Positions 25,956-34,986 of a DNA stretch of 64,000 nt are shown in pieces. The number at the start of each line of letters is the position of its first letter. The first letter of the stretch is position 1. The notes below the pieces were generated by a model that saw only the letters and a program-made list of their open reading frames with translations, made no database searches and had not been told where the DNA came from. Source of the stretch: Methanomicrobium mobile BP (GTDB lineage: Archaea; Halobacteriota; Methanomicrobia; Methanomicrobiales; Methanomicrobiaceae); NCBI RefSeq assembly GCF_000711215.1, contig NZ_JOMF01000006.1, forward strand, positions 248,001-312,000. Direction: 5' to 3'. The position numbers were made by a program, and so were the translations under genes.

Positions 25956-27344
25956 ATGATTACGGTAATCGGCGGAGGTCCTGCCGGCAGGTTTGCGGCA
26001 TCTTATCTTGCAGGTGCGGGGGAAAAGGTTCGCATAATCGAGAAGAGCGGAAATCTCGGTGGACAATGCCTTAAATACGGCTGTATGGTTACCTGCGGAC
26101 TCAATGATGCCGCAAGAAACCTCAATCAGCTGGCTAAACTTCAAAAGTTGCAGGTGCTGGATACCACAGGAGATCTGCGGATCTCACTTCCGAATCTCTG
26201 GAAGGAGCTTGGCGCAATACAGGATAATATCTTTAAAGTTCTCGACAATGAGGCGGATCTGGCGGGTATTGAGGTCATCACCGGCGAAGTTACTCTCTCG
26301 GGTCGGGATATTTATCTCAACGGCAGCCTGCTGCCGCAGGGAGAGGGGGACAAAATTCTGATAGCCACCGGCTCATCACCGATAATTCCGCAGGTAAAGG
26401 GCATTGACCTGAAAGGCGTTTACAATCCGCATACCCTTCAGGGCATGACGGAGGTTCCGAAGAATCTGCTCATTATCGGCGGAGGAGTTGTCGCCGCGGA
26501 ATACGCCTATATCTTCTCGCAGTTCGGATCTAAAGTCACTATGGCATGCCGGAGCGCTTTCCTGCGCGATAAGCCCGAAAGGCTGATTAAATGCGCACGA
26601 AAAGAGATTTTCGGGGTCTCGATACGCGAGTATACTCTCGTTGAGGAAATCAGATCGGCGGACGGGTCGGAAGGTACGAATTCAAAAGGCTTTGTTGCAT
26701 CCGCCGTTCTTAAAAGCGGCAAATACCGCGAAGAGATACCCTGCGATGCCGTGATAATCGCATCGGGTCTCAGACCGCGGACGGAGAACATAAAAGGAAT
26801 TGCACTTGACGATTCGGGGGCGATTGTCGTCGACGACCGCTACAGGACGAATGTTGACGGCGTCTATGCCGCGGGCGACGTTACGGGGAAGGTTTTTCTC
26901 ACGCCTTATGCGCGAATGCAGGGGATAGCTGCGGCAAAATCCATCATCGGCGAGAAAGTTCCGAAGATTCCGGAATACATACCGCAGTCCGTGAAGCTCT
27001 TCTATGAGCATACCTTCTGCAATATGGATTCGGAATCAGATAGCAAAAACTCCTTGCGTGAATTTTCACTGCCGGCGCCGGCGGGTCCGGGCTCGATATG
27101 GTCGGTAAGCGAGAGATATACAGGCATTTCCTCTATACGCGTCGATGCGGACAGCGGCACGGTCAAAGGCATTCATCTCTCCTCACCGTCATCGGGAACG
27201 GTCGGCGCATATATGGCGTATCTCATGAACAAAAGTCTGAATGTAAAGGATTTCGAGACCTTCCTCGAGGTGCACCCCTCAACCGACGGCTTATACATGC
27301 TCGTCAAATACGGCGATACCCTGCTTACAAAAGAGACGAAATGA
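25956..27344 (+). CDS. Pyridine nucleotide-disulfide oxidoreductase (dihydrolipoamide dehydrogenase-like)
   Basis: A 462-residue flavoprotein with the FAD site VIGGGPAGRFAA at the start, the redox disulfide C38-x4-C43 in GGQCLKYGC, the NAD(P) site IIGGGVVAAEYA near 180, and the second FAD motif DGVYAAGDVTG. The C-terminal dimerisation domain ends with VHPSTDGLYML, where the family usually has the catalytic His (HAHPT). No lipoyl-complex genes are nearby, so the electron partner is unknown; related archaeal enzymes may reduce CoA disulfide or other thiols. ACTTTAAAATAAC about 25 bp before the ATG suggests a leaderless message. Confidence 0.9.
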   Translation: MITVIGGGPAGRFAASYLAGAGEKVRIIEKSGNLGGQCLKYGCMVTCGLNDAARNLNQLAKLQKLQVLDTTGDLRISLPNLWKELGAIQDNIFKVLDNEADLAGIEVITGEVTLSGRDIYLNGSLLPQGEGDKILIATGSSPIIPQVKGIDLKGVYNPHTLQGMTEVPKNLLIIGGGVVAAEYAYIFSQFGSKVTMACRSAFLRDKPERLIKCARKEIFGVSIREYTLVEEIRSADGSEGTNSKGFVASAVLKSGKYREEIPCDAVIIASGLRPRTENIKGIALDDSGAIVVDDRYRTNVDGVYAAGDVTGKVFLTPYARMQGIAAAKSIIGEKVPKIPEYIPQSVKLFYEHTFCNMDSESDSKNSLREFSLPAPAGPGSIWSVSERYTGISSIRVDADSGTVKGIHLSSPSSGTVGAYMAYLMNKSLNVKDFETFLEVHPSTDGLYMLVKYGDTLLTKETK

Positions 27345-27373
27345 GGTAAATATTATTTCATTTCGATAAATTT

Positions 27374-27778
27374 TCAATTTTTACCGCATTTATCGTTATT
27401 GTCGTTATTACCGTTTTTACCGTTATTGTCGTTATTGCCGTTTTTATCGCCATTATCTTTTTTATCGGTATTATCGGTATTCTCTTTATTGTCGTTTTTA
27501 TCGAAACTCTTGTTCTTTTGAGCCTCAATCCATGAGGATATGAGTTCTTTAAGCTCGGAATCGCTCATATTGCTGTCGGCATAATAGTGAAGATAGAACT
27601 CGAGATCTTCGAGTGTGGGATGGATGACATTGTTCATGAGATCATCGGCGGAAGCACCTTTCTTTTTACTCGACCGCAATAACAGAAGTTCGTTCATGTG
27701 CCTGTCTTCGCCGAGCTCGAAGAGAATATCTTCCAGACGCCTCTTCAGAATGCCTTTTTTGCCGTCCTCATCCTGCAT
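27374..27778 (-). CDS. Hypothetical protein with Asn/Asp/Lys repeat tail
   Basis: The N-terminal 90 residues are helical and acidic (ILKRRLEDILFELGEDRHMNELLLL, then TLEDLEFYLHYYADSNMSDSELKELI); I do not recognise the fold. The last 45 residues are low complexity, runs of NDNNGKNG and DNTDKKDN. They are encoded by a 9-bp-periodic array of TTATCG/TTATTG/CCGTTT triplets reaching down to the stop. The start at 27778 is favoured because GGGGTATG precedes it; an ATG at 27799 would add seven residues. It is convergent with the oxidoreductase gene, 29 bp away. Confidence 0.6.
   Translation of the reverse strand: MQDEDGKKGILKRRLEDILFELGEDRHMNELLLLRSSKKKGASADDLMNNVIHPTLEDLEFYLHYYADSNMSDSELKELISSWIEAQKNKSFDKNDNKENTDNTDKKDNGDKNGNNDNNGKNGNNDNNDKCGKN
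27381..27503. repeat. 9-bp-periodic simple sequence inside a gene end
   Basis: TTATCGTTATTGTCGTTATTACCG-like triplet repeats with mixed 9- and 18-bp period make up the 3' third of the hypothetical gene and its disordered Asn/Asp/Lys tail. It is the clearest case here of a microsatellite within a coding region. Confidence 0.8.
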
Positions 27779-28171
27779 TTTGCATACCCCTGCTTGCATT
27801 ATAGTTTGCGCCGCGATATTAAACCGTTTTTGATATTGCGGAGATCGCGGAGAGAGATGGGATAACTGAGATAGCTTACATGCGATATTTCGGCAAAAAT
27901 TCGGTGAATATCTTTGAAAATTCGGAGAAATACCATGACGAATCTGTGAGAGATCGGTGAGGGATCGGTGAAAAAATTTTCACGATTAATGCGCGACTTA
28001 CGCGACGAGTATATACGGACAAACAAAATACGTGAACAATCCGATAAAATTGTGAATAATATTTCCTAAAAACAGCTAAAGTGAAACAAACATTCCATAA
28101 ATTATTAATTATTCATTCAAAAAATATGTCCTTAAACTTAAACTTTATTTAGTATTAAGATAACCTTATTT

Positions 28172-28245
28172 TGTGCGTGAGGATGCCTGTTTCAGGCTAC
28201 AGTGAGATATCGGCGGACTTAAACAATTGAGTCGGATATGCCGAA
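28172..28245 (+). ncRNA. Candidate structured small RNA
   Basis: Two adjacent hairpins stand out in an AT-rich spacer. GCCTG/CAGGC (28185-28189 with 28193-28197) has a 3-base loop. The second pairs GACTTAA with TTGAGTC (28216-28222 with 28227-28233, one G-U) and extends with ATATC/GATAT (28207-28211 with 28235-28239). CTTTATTTA near 28143-28151 is suitably placed as a TATA box. I cannot match it to a known RNA family; it lacks the C/D or H/ACA boxes and any tRNA arm. Confidence 0.35.
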
Positions 28246-28475
28246 ATTCGTTAATCCACCCATGATCAATCCCCCCAAACCCCATCATTACTTAACGGAT
28301 CACCTGACACACTGTAAATATATCCTGAAATCCTGTCCCACAGAGTATTTCCCCCCACCATATATACGGAAAAAATAATGTATCATCCCCCCACGTTATT
28401 TTTCCATGCTCAAAGGAAGGGGCATCCGCATGACACGGCTGAATAACAGCGTCTTTTTTTATTGAGAAGCTTTTT

Positions 28476-28510
28476 AATGCATATTTCAATGCATATTTCA
28501 AGGCATATTT
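28476..28510. repeat. 12-bp tandem repeat, three copies
   Basis: AATGCATATTTC at 28476-28487 and 28488-28499, then AAGGCATATTT at 28500-28510. It lies in the gene-poor spacer and is followed by a GTTAACRCC-type 9-bp repeat around 28538-28575. Confidence 0.8.
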
Positions 28511-28782
28511 GGCGACAGACTGTTTTACCAGCATACTTGTTAACACCGTTAACACAATTAACGCCGTTAACGCCATCTGCACCGGAATTTCCGTATTGTG
28601 CCGTAATTACCTTAATTAACGCCATCGGCGTCATTAAATCATTCACGTCATTCACGACATTTAAGACATTTTCCTGCGGGCAAATACCCCGACCGAATCA
28701 TCCGTGATAAACCTGATATAACGTCTCCGAATCATCCCTTACCGACCGCGACTGGAAAAGATTTCAACGACAAGTTATTGAA

Positions 28783-28880
28783 TATATAAAAACAAAGACT
28801 TTAAACATAGATTCGGCGCAGGGATTAACGCAAAAGCACGGGCAGGGCATCAGTCGGCAGTGCACCGGTAAAACTGCGCA
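28783..28880 (+). promoter_or_regulatory. Promoter and GC-rich leader of the TPR gene
   Basis: TATATAAAAA near 28783-28792 predicts transcription from about 28815. The following leader is unusually GC-rich. GCGCAG (28816-28821) can pair with CTGCGC (28874-28879), enclosing GCAC/GTGC (28836-28839 with 28860-28863). A GGAAGGAG ribosome site follows at about 28887-28894. Confidence 0.45.
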
Positions 28881-28906
28881 TAAACAGGAAGGAGTCTTTT
28901 AAACTA

Positions 28907-31900
28907 ATGGCATTCTTTGACAAAATCATGGGGCAGGGGAGCAATAATCCGAATCCCTGGATAGATAAAGCCGCCGCACAGTTCGATGCGGGCAGATATG
29001 CCGACGCGGCAAGAACTTTGGAGAAAGCAATAGAGACCGACCCCGAGAACGCGGAACTGTGCTATAAGATGGGTATAGCACTCACTTACCTCGGAAACTA
29101 CAACGACGCGGAAGGCTATACGCGCAGATTTACGAACGCATATCCCGACAACGTAAGCGGATGGCACTCTCTCGGCAATATACTTTATTCGCAGCGCAAC
29201 TTTGCGGGCGCAAACGAGTGCTACGACAAGGTACTGAGTCAGGATCAGTCGCTTCTCGATGTATGGTACCGCAAAGCGGACTGCCTCGAGTATATCGGCG
29301 ACTTCGCCGGCGCTGCCGACTGCTGCGAACGCATCCTGCAGAATGCGGAGTATCAGGACGCAAACATCCTCGAACGCATAGGAATGCTGTCCATAAGGAC
29401 GGGTCAGCTCGAGAGGGCGGTCGACGCATTCGGAAAGGCACTCTCCATAGACGGCACAAATATCGGCGTCATGATTAAAACCGGAGAAGTCCTTGAAAGA
29501 CTCGGAAAAACGGAAGAAGCCCTCAATTATTATGACAATGTCTTAAGATACAACCCGTCGGAGATTACCGCAATCTACCACAAGGCAAATCTCTGCGAGA
29601 GGCTGGGCAGATACGCCGAGGCAGCCGAGATATACAGAAACATCAACCTCGAGATCTCAATCGATGCCATCTCCGCATTCAACCGTGCGGCAGATCTCTA
29701 CTGGAGCGGGGCATACGGGGAAGCCATATACGCACTTGAGATCGTCCTTAAGAGAAATCCCGGGGATTTTGCCGCGTGGAACATGATGGGCTCGGCTCTG
29801 CAGTTCATCGGCGAATACGAGCGTGCAACGGCATGCTATGACAATATTATCAGATATGCGCCGGACAATTCCGCGGCATGGTACCAGAGGGGAATGTGCC
29901 TTGCCAGACGCGGAATCTATAACGACGCTTTAAACAGCTTTTCTCACGTAATCAACGGACCCGCGGGCTCGTCGGTCAACTGGATAAACAACAATATCGA
30001 CCTGAGTCTCTTCGAGAAACAGCAGACGGATGCGACCAAGAAGATGAACCTCGACGTTACCGAGATAAGGATGATTGAGGTTCAGGGAGATGCCCTCATG
30101 CATCTCGGCAACTTCGCCGACGCCTACTCCTGCTTCTCGAAGATTACCGAGAGCCACCCCGACAACATGAATGCGTGGCGTAACTGTGCGGATGCACTCT
30201 ATAACCTCGGCGAATACGGCGGCGCCGTCGAGGCATACAATGTTCTTCTGAAACAATATCCCGAGGACACCCTTATTCTGGAGAAGAAGGGAATGGCACT
30301 CCTGCACCTCGGCAACGACGAGGAGGCAATCGAAATATTCAACGCCGTTCTGGAAAAAGACCCATCCAACATAATTGCGCTCCACAACAGGACGGACGCA
30401 CAGCTTAAACACGGCAAGTTCGATGACGCGCTCGCAGGTCTTACCGCGATTACCGAGCATATCCCAAACGATCAGGCTTCGCTCTCGCTTAAAGCCCAGA
30501 TTCTCCTCGACAGCGGCAGATACCCCGAAGCCCTTGAGGCGCTCGAGCCCATCATCTCGCAGGGCGGCAGCGATGTTAATGCATGGAGAAACTACATCAC
30601 CATACTCGAGAAGAACGGCAATTACCCCGAGGCTGTCGCGGCTATCGAAAACCTTGAGAACGCCGGCATTGCGGACTCGTCCCTGCTCTGTCAGAAGGCA
30701 AAGTTACTCAATTACGCAGGTAATCTGAACGCCGCCGCCGACGCATACGCCGCCGCACTCCAGACCGATCCCGACCGCGAAGGGGTTGCCCTCGCACTTG
30801 CCGAGAATCTGAAGATACTCGGAAGATACAACGAAGCGGCAAAGGCCTACGAGCACCACGTGAGAGCCAACCGCGAGGACGGTCTTGCATGGAAGGAACT
30901 CGGTATCGCGATGATGAAGACGGGCGAGATCGAGAAGGCAAAGAAGAGCCTTCGCAAAGCAAGGGAACTCCTGCCGGATGACGGCGGAATCGCGCTTCTC
31001 AGAGCGGATATTCTCCTCAATGCCCGCGACTTCGACGAGGCCTGCACGGCTTACGAAGAGACACTCGAGATACTCCCCGACAGCGCCCCCGCTCTGAGAG
31101 GACATGCCCTTGCACTTGCCGGCGCCGGACGAAACAAGGAAGCCTCAACCGAGTTTGAGAAATATCTCGAGAAGGATGAGGACGACAACGAGATGCGCAT
31201 TGCCTACGCCGCCGTCTGCGAAAAGCTCGGCGAGTTTGAGACCGCAATCGGTCAGTATGCCGCCGTCCTCGAGGAGAAGGACGATCTCGGTCTCTGGCTC
31301 AGACTGCTCGGCATCCTCAAGATGATGGGCAGATACGAGGACTGCGCCGAAGGCTGCGCGGATCTCATCGAGAAGAAACCCGAATGCGCCGAGGCATACC
31401 GCATTCTTGCCGAGGTAAAATACAGGCTCGGAAGGTTCAGGGAATCCACCGAGAATTACGAGAAAGCGCTCGAACTTGAGCCTGCGAACAAGTCCGGACG
31501 CCTTACCTATGCCGAGACGCTTCTTAAAGCCGGCAGATACAAGGAGGCACTTCAGAACTTCGGCATTGCACTCGACGGTTCGTCGGGCGAGGGCGACTGC
31601 GAGAGTTACTACCTCTGCGCCGTCGCACAGATGCATATGGGCGGCTACGAGAAGGCTGTCAAGTTCATCGGCAAAGCACTTGCCGACAACGAAGAGATTC
31701 CGGGTGCGCTTCTCATGCGTGCGAATGCCTACGAGCGCCTCGGTCAGTTCGAGGATGCACTTGAGGGATACGAGAACGCAATCCGCGCCAGCAGCAAAGA
31801 CCCGGCACTCTGGAATGCACGCGGAATGCTTCTGTTAAACCTCGGTCGCTTCAATGACGCCGGTAAATCCTTTGAACGCGCCATCGATTACGGCGCCCAG

Positions 31901-32167
31901 GATACGGCATGCTGGTACGGTAAAGGCGTGGCACTCGACGAGATAGGCAAGTTCGACGCCGCCATCGAGGCATACGACCATGTTCTCTCGGAGCATCCGA
32001 ACGATACGGCAATCCTCTACCGCAAGGGTATCTGCCTTACAAAACTCGGACGCTATCAGGAGGCTGCGGAATGCTTCAATAAAGCCTCCAAACGCGAGAA
32101 GAGAGAGAAGGACAGGGAAAAAGAAGAGAAAGAACTCTCCGACGACGAAGAGAGTTATCTGGAGTAA
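28907..32167 (+). CDS. Large tetratricopeptide-repeat protein
   Basis: A 1086-residue protein made almost entirely of TPR units of 34 residues (about 28-30), with the usual W-x3-G-Y-x7-A-F pattern: for example AWRNCADALYNLGEYGGAVEAY, LWNARGMLLLNLGRFNDAGKSF and AWKELGIAMMKTGEIEKAKKSL. No signal peptide, membrane helix or catalytic domain; the C-terminus is a short Lys/Glu tail. It should be a cytosolic superhelical scaffold for protein partners. The first 10 residues (MAFFDKIMGQ) precede the repeats. An ADP-ribosylglycohydrolase gene begins 15 bp after its stop, so the two are likely cotranscribed. The partner is unknown. Confidence 0.93.
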   Translation: MAFFDKIMGQGSNNPNPWIDKAAAQFDAGRYADAARTLEKAIETDPENAELCYKMGIALTYLGNYNDAEGYTRRFTNAYPDNVSGWHSLGNILYSQRNFAGANECYDKVLSQDQSLLDVWYRKADCLEYIGDFAGAADCCERILQNAEYQDANILERIGMLSIRTGQLERAVDAFGKALSIDGTNIGVMIKTGEVLERLGKTEEALNYYDNVLRYNPSEITAIYHKANLCERLGRYAEAAEIYRNINLEISIDAISAFNRAADLYWSGAYGEAIYALEIVLKRNPGDFAAWNMMGSALQFIGEYERATACYDNIIRYAPDNSAAWYQRGMCLARRGIYNDALNSFSHVINGPAGSSVNWINNNIDLSLFEKQQTDATKKMNLDVTEIRMIEVQGDALMHLGNFADAYSCFSKITESHPDNMNAWRNCADALYNLGEYGGAVEAYNVLLKQYPEDTLILEKKGMALLHLGNDEEAIEIFNAVLEKDPSNIIALHNRTDAQLKHGKFDDALAGLTAITEHIPNDQASLSLKAQILLDSGRYPEALEALEPIISQGGSDVNAWRNYITILEKNGNYPEAVAAIENLENAGIADSSLLCQKAKLLNYAGNLNAAADAYAAALQTDPDREGVALALAENLKILGRYNEAAKAYEHHVRANREDGLAWKELGIAMMKTGEIEKAKKSLRKARELLPDDGGIALLRADILLNARDFDEACTAYEETLEILPDSAPALRGHALALAGAGRNKEASTEFEKYLEKDEDDNEMRIAYAAVCEKLGEFETAIGQYAAVLEEKDDLGLWLRLLGILKMMGRYEDCAEGCADLIEKKPECAEAYRILAEVKYRLGRFRESTENYEKALELEPANKSGRLTYAETLLKAGRYKEALQNFGIALDGSSGEGDCESYYLCAVAQMHMGGYEKAVKFIGKALADNEEIPGALLMRANAYERLGQFEDALEGYENAIRASSKDPALWNARGMLLLNLGRFNDAGKSFERAIDYGAQDTACWYGKGVALDEIGKFDAAIEAYDHVLSEHPNDTAILYRKGICLTKLGRYQEAAECFNKASKREKREKDREKEEKELSDDEESYLE

Positions 32168-32182
32168 CGGAGTTACGTCATA

Positions 32183-33088
32183 ATGGAGAACGAATACCGC
32201 GGTGCACTTCTGGGTGCGGCAATCGGCGATGCGCTCGGCATGCCCAACGAGACCATGCCCGCGTCCAGATGCCGCCTCACCAAAGGATATGCAAAGGCGG
32301 CAAGAAACCACCCCAACAGTGCTCTTTCCGCCGGTTCGTATACGGACGATACGCAGATTACTCTCATGCTCTGCGAGCTTTTCGTGAGCGGCAACTACTC
32401 GGCAAAGAATTATGCCGCGGGTCTCAAAAGACTGCACCTCGATAACAGTCTCAGATTCCCCGACGGGACAATCATAAGTGCATGCCGCCACATGGTGAAG
32501 GATGCGGATAAACCGTCGGGATGCAACTCGACCACGACGGGATGTATCCCCGTGGCGCTCGCATTTGCCCTGACATCCGACGATATCGTCGAGGTGAGGG
32601 AAAAACTCATAGAAGCATGCTCGGTCACGCATACGAATCCGGCGGCACATGCCGCCGCGGTCTCGTTTGCCACCCTTATCCGCTCGGCGCTGAACGGCGA
32701 TGACAAACCGCTCTACGAGGCGCAGAAGAATGCCTTCCTCGAGGACGAAAACCTCGGTCTGAAGACGGGGGATGCAATAAGCCTCGCGGACGAGGGAGCA
32801 AGCCTTGAAACCGCAATCTCAATCCTCGGCAATGACGTCAGTGTCTATCAGACATTGCCGCTTGCCTACTATCTCATAGAGAGGTTCGGCGAAGAGGACA
32901 ATTTCCTCAACATCGCAACATCGGTCGGCGGAAATTCGGATACGATAGGGTTCATCTGCGGAGCGTGGCTCGGGGCGACCTACGGCGCATCGGGTCTGGA
33001 TGACGATCTCCTGCTCGCTCTCGAGAACCGCGAGAGCATGACGACCCTTATTGACAGAATGTGGAGACGTTTCGGGCAGAAAGAGTAG
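32183..33088 (+). CDS. ADP-ribosylglycohydrolase family protein (DraG/ARH-like)
   Basis: A 301-residue all-helical hydrolase of the DraG/ARH family, which removes ADP-ribose from proteins or small molecules using two metal ions. The signature pieces are in order: GAAIGDALGMP near the start, SYTDDTQI (metal ligands) at about 51-58, and GGNSDTIGFICGAWLGA near 247-263, carrying the second metal pair. GGAG about 10 bases before the ATG serves as ribosome site. No ADP-ribosyltransferase or nitrogenase gene is in the window, so the substrate is open; the cotranscribed TPR scaffold may help recruit it. Confidence 0.92.
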   Translation: MENEYRGALLGAAIGDALGMPNETMPASRCRLTKGYAKAARNHPNSALSAGSYTDDTQITLMLCELFVSGNYSAKNYAAGLKRLHLDNSLRFPDGTIISACRHMVKDADKPSGCNSTTTGCIPVALAFALTSDDIVEVREKLIEACSVTHTNPAAHAAAVSFATLIRSALNGDDKPLYEAQKNAFLEDENLGLKTGDAISLADEGASLETAISILGNDVSVYQTLPLAYYLIERFGEEDNFLNIATSVGGNSDTIGFICGAWLGATYGASGLDDDLLLALENRESMTTLIDRMWRRFGQKE

Positions 33089-33159
33089 ATTTCGCCCGCG
33101 CTCAATAGGCAGTTCATAATTAAAAAGCATTAATTCACTTAAAAACTCTATACTATTTT

Positions 33160-34146
33160 ATGGATATCGCAATTGTCGGAGCATCGGGATTCACGGGAGC
33201 AGACCTTGTGCGCCTTCTGCTTACGCATTCACAGGCGGAAGTGACCGCGGTCACGTCGCGAAAAGAAGAAGGAAAGAGTTTTACCTCAATCCATCCGAGT
33301 CTTACGGGATTTACGGATTTAAAGTTCACAAATCCCGATATCAGCAGATTGGATGCGGATTTTGCTTTTCTTGCCGTGCCTCACACTGCGGCAATGCCTT
33401 ATGCGGAAGCACTCAGAGAACGCGGGATTAAATGCGTGGATCTGAGCGCAGACTACAGGCTCCCGAAGGACGTATACGAGGCGACCTACGGCGTCAAGCA
33501 TACCGCATACTTCAAAGCGCCCTACGGTCTCTGCGAGATTCACCGCGACGAGATTAAGGGTGCGGACTTCGTCGCAAACCCGGGATGTTTCCCGACCGGC
33601 GCAACCCTTGCCGCCGCTCCTCTGGCAAAATTCGCCAATACAATAATTTACGACTCAAAGAGCGGGGTTACGGGCGCGGGAACGACGCCGACCGTGACAA
33701 ACCAGTTTACGACGGTGAACGATAACTTCAATGCGTATAAGTGGACGAAACACCGCCATCTTGCCGAGATGAAGCAGGAAGCTGCATTTTTGGGCTCGAA
33801 GGCGTCATGTCACTTTACGCCGCACCTTCTCCCGATAAACCGCGGCATTCTCACGACCGCACATATTCTTCTCGACGAAGAACTGAGCCAGGAAGAGGTC
33901 GAGAAGCTCTACCGCGAGAGATATGAGAAGGAATACTTTATCCGCCTCCAGAATCCGAGCACCGCGGCGGTTCGCGGAAGCAACTTCTGCGACATAAAGG
34001 TGGAGTGCGACGGCAAAAGGGTCGTTGCCGTCTCGGCAATCGATAACCTTGTCAAAGGCGCAAGCGGACAGGCAATCCAGAACATGAATATCATGTGCGG
34101 ATTTAAGGAGAACGACGGACTCAAAGTTGCGCCCTTAAACCCGTAA
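33160..34146 (+). CDS. argC: N-acetyl-gamma-glutamyl-phosphate reductase
   Basis: Reduces N-acetylglutamyl phosphate with NADPH in arginine synthesis. The 328-residue protein starts with the Rossmann motif [16 protein letters not shown]. It has the active-site C143 in NPGCFPTGA and the SGVTGAG segment. CTTAAAAACT about 20 bp before the ATG and the absence of an SD suggest a leaderless message. It opens the argC-CBS-membrane protein-argJ-argB cluster. Confidence 0.97.
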   Translation: MDIAIVGASGFTGADLVRLLLTHSQAEVTAVTSRKEEGKSFTSIHPSLTGFTDLKFTNPDISRLDADFAFLAVPHTAAMPYAEALRERGIKCVDLSADYRLPKDVYEATYGVKHTAYFKAPYGLCEIHRDEIKGADFVANPGCFPTGATLAAAPLAKFANTIIYDSKSGVTGAGTTPTVTNQFTTVNDNFNAYKWTKHRHLAEMKQEAAFLGSKASCHFTPHLLPINRGILTTAHILLDEELSQEEVEKLYRERYEKEYFIRLQNPSTAAVRGSNFCDIKVECDGKRVVAVSAIDNLVKGASGQAIQNMNIMCGFKENDGLKVAPLNP

Positions 34147-34164
34147 CCCGTTTCAGGTGAGAGT

Positions 34165-34647
34165 ATGCTGATAAAGGATGTCATGACCCCCAATCCCGTA
34201 ACCGTGGCCTTCGATGCGCAGGTCAGAGATGTCGCAAGACTGCTCAAGAAGTATCGAATCGGCGGTCTGCCGGTCATGGACGGCGAGAGGATCATAGGCA
34301 TCGTGACCGAGACCGACGTTCTTTCACTCCTCGATACCTCCGAATCAAGCGACGAGATCTGTCTTCCGTTGCCGCTCGACGCGATAGAGTTCTCGATAAC
34401 GGAGAACGTAAACCTCGAGAAGACAAGAAAAACCCTCATCGATATAGGAAACACACCGGTTACGGACATTATGACCCAGGATGTCGTCATGATAGAGGAT
34501 GGCGCATCAGTTCAGGAAGGTGCCAATATTATGTCGGTCGAAGACATTGCACGCCTTCCCGTAATCAGGGACGACAGGCTTGTGGGAATTGTCACGCGCC
34601 GCGACATTGTCCGCGGCATAGGGATGTCGGGCGCGAATTTCGACTGA
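34165..34647 (+). CDS. Two-CBS-domain protein
   Basis: A 160-residue protein consisting of a Bateman pair: CBS1 begins VKDVMTPNPVTV and contains LPVMDGERIIGIVTETDVL; CBS2 begins VTDIMTQDVVMIEDGASVQEGA and ends LPVIRDDRLVGIVTRRDIVRGIG. Such modules bind adenine nucleotides or SAM. No catalytic domain is attached. GGTGAG lies just before the ATG, 18 bp after argC, so it sits inside the arginine operon; sensing nucleotide state for the pathway is inference. Confidence 0.93.
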   Translation: MLIKDVMTPNPVTVAFDAQVRDVARLLKKYRIGGLPVMDGERIIGIVTETDVLSLLDTSESSDEICLPLPLDAIEFSITENVNLEKTRKTLIDIGNTPVTDIMTQDVVMIEDGASVQEGANIMSVEDIARLPVIRDDRLVGIVTRRDIVRGIGMSGANFD

Positions 34648-34746
34648 AGAGTCGGGTCTCCACGATACGAATAATACAAACTGCAAAAACAAAAGCAAAA
34701 ACAAAACGGCAAAACCGTTACAGACATATTTTGCGGAATAAGAAAA

Positions 34747-34986
34747 ATGAAAATATTCAATAAAGCTGATGAGACGGAAACGGCTATCAACCGGAAAGCT
34801 GCACTGTATGCTTTCGGTTTTTTGGAGATTGCCGTTATCGGGTATTGTATTGCAAAGAAGATAACCACAGGAGAATTCCCCGAAACCATTTTTTTCATTG
34901 GAATAATGGGTTCATTGATATTTTTGGGAATCAAATTATATGAGACAAAACGGTTAGCCGATACGGTGGTACAATATGAAAAATAA
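34747..34986 (+). CDS. Small two-helix membrane protein
   Basis: A 79-residue protein with two predicted membrane helices (AALYAFGFLEIAVIGYCIA and TIFFIGIMGSLIFLGIKLY), a charged N-terminus and a short charged tail. No family recognised. It overlaps the start of argJ by 11 bases, which argues for translation and coupling. The region before it (34670-34715) is an AAAAACAAAAGC simple repeat. The SD is weak. Confidence 0.6.
   Translation: MKIFNKADETETAINRKAALYAFGFLEIAVIGYCIAKKITTGEFPETIFFIGIMGSLIFLGIKLYETKRLADTVVQYEK

Larger units (their letters stand above)
27800..28906. other. 1.1-kb gene-poor spacer
   Basis: No convincing gene. The left part (27840-27990) has several GATCGGTGAG/GGATCGGTGAA segments. 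The middle (28172-28245) holds two neighbouring hairpins. From 28268 to 28392 there are three C6 runs in AT-rich surroundings. At 28476-28510 there is a 12-bp tandem repeat, and 28538-28575 has a 9-bp GTTAACGCC-type repeat. Small open frames on both strands arise from these repeats and lack ribosome sites. The right end holds a TATATAAAAA box (about 28783-28792) for the TPR gene. Confidence 0.6.

Noticed and set aside
28292-28707. Small open frames on both strands in the gene-poor spacer
   Set aside because: They arise from 12- and 9-bp repeats (YALKYALKYALK, NGVNCVNGVN), overlap each other and lack ribosome sites.
28800-28880. tRNA gene in the TPR leader
   Set aside because: Some pairing exists, but there is no T-arm GGTTC, no D-arm pattern and no acceptor stem of seven pairs.
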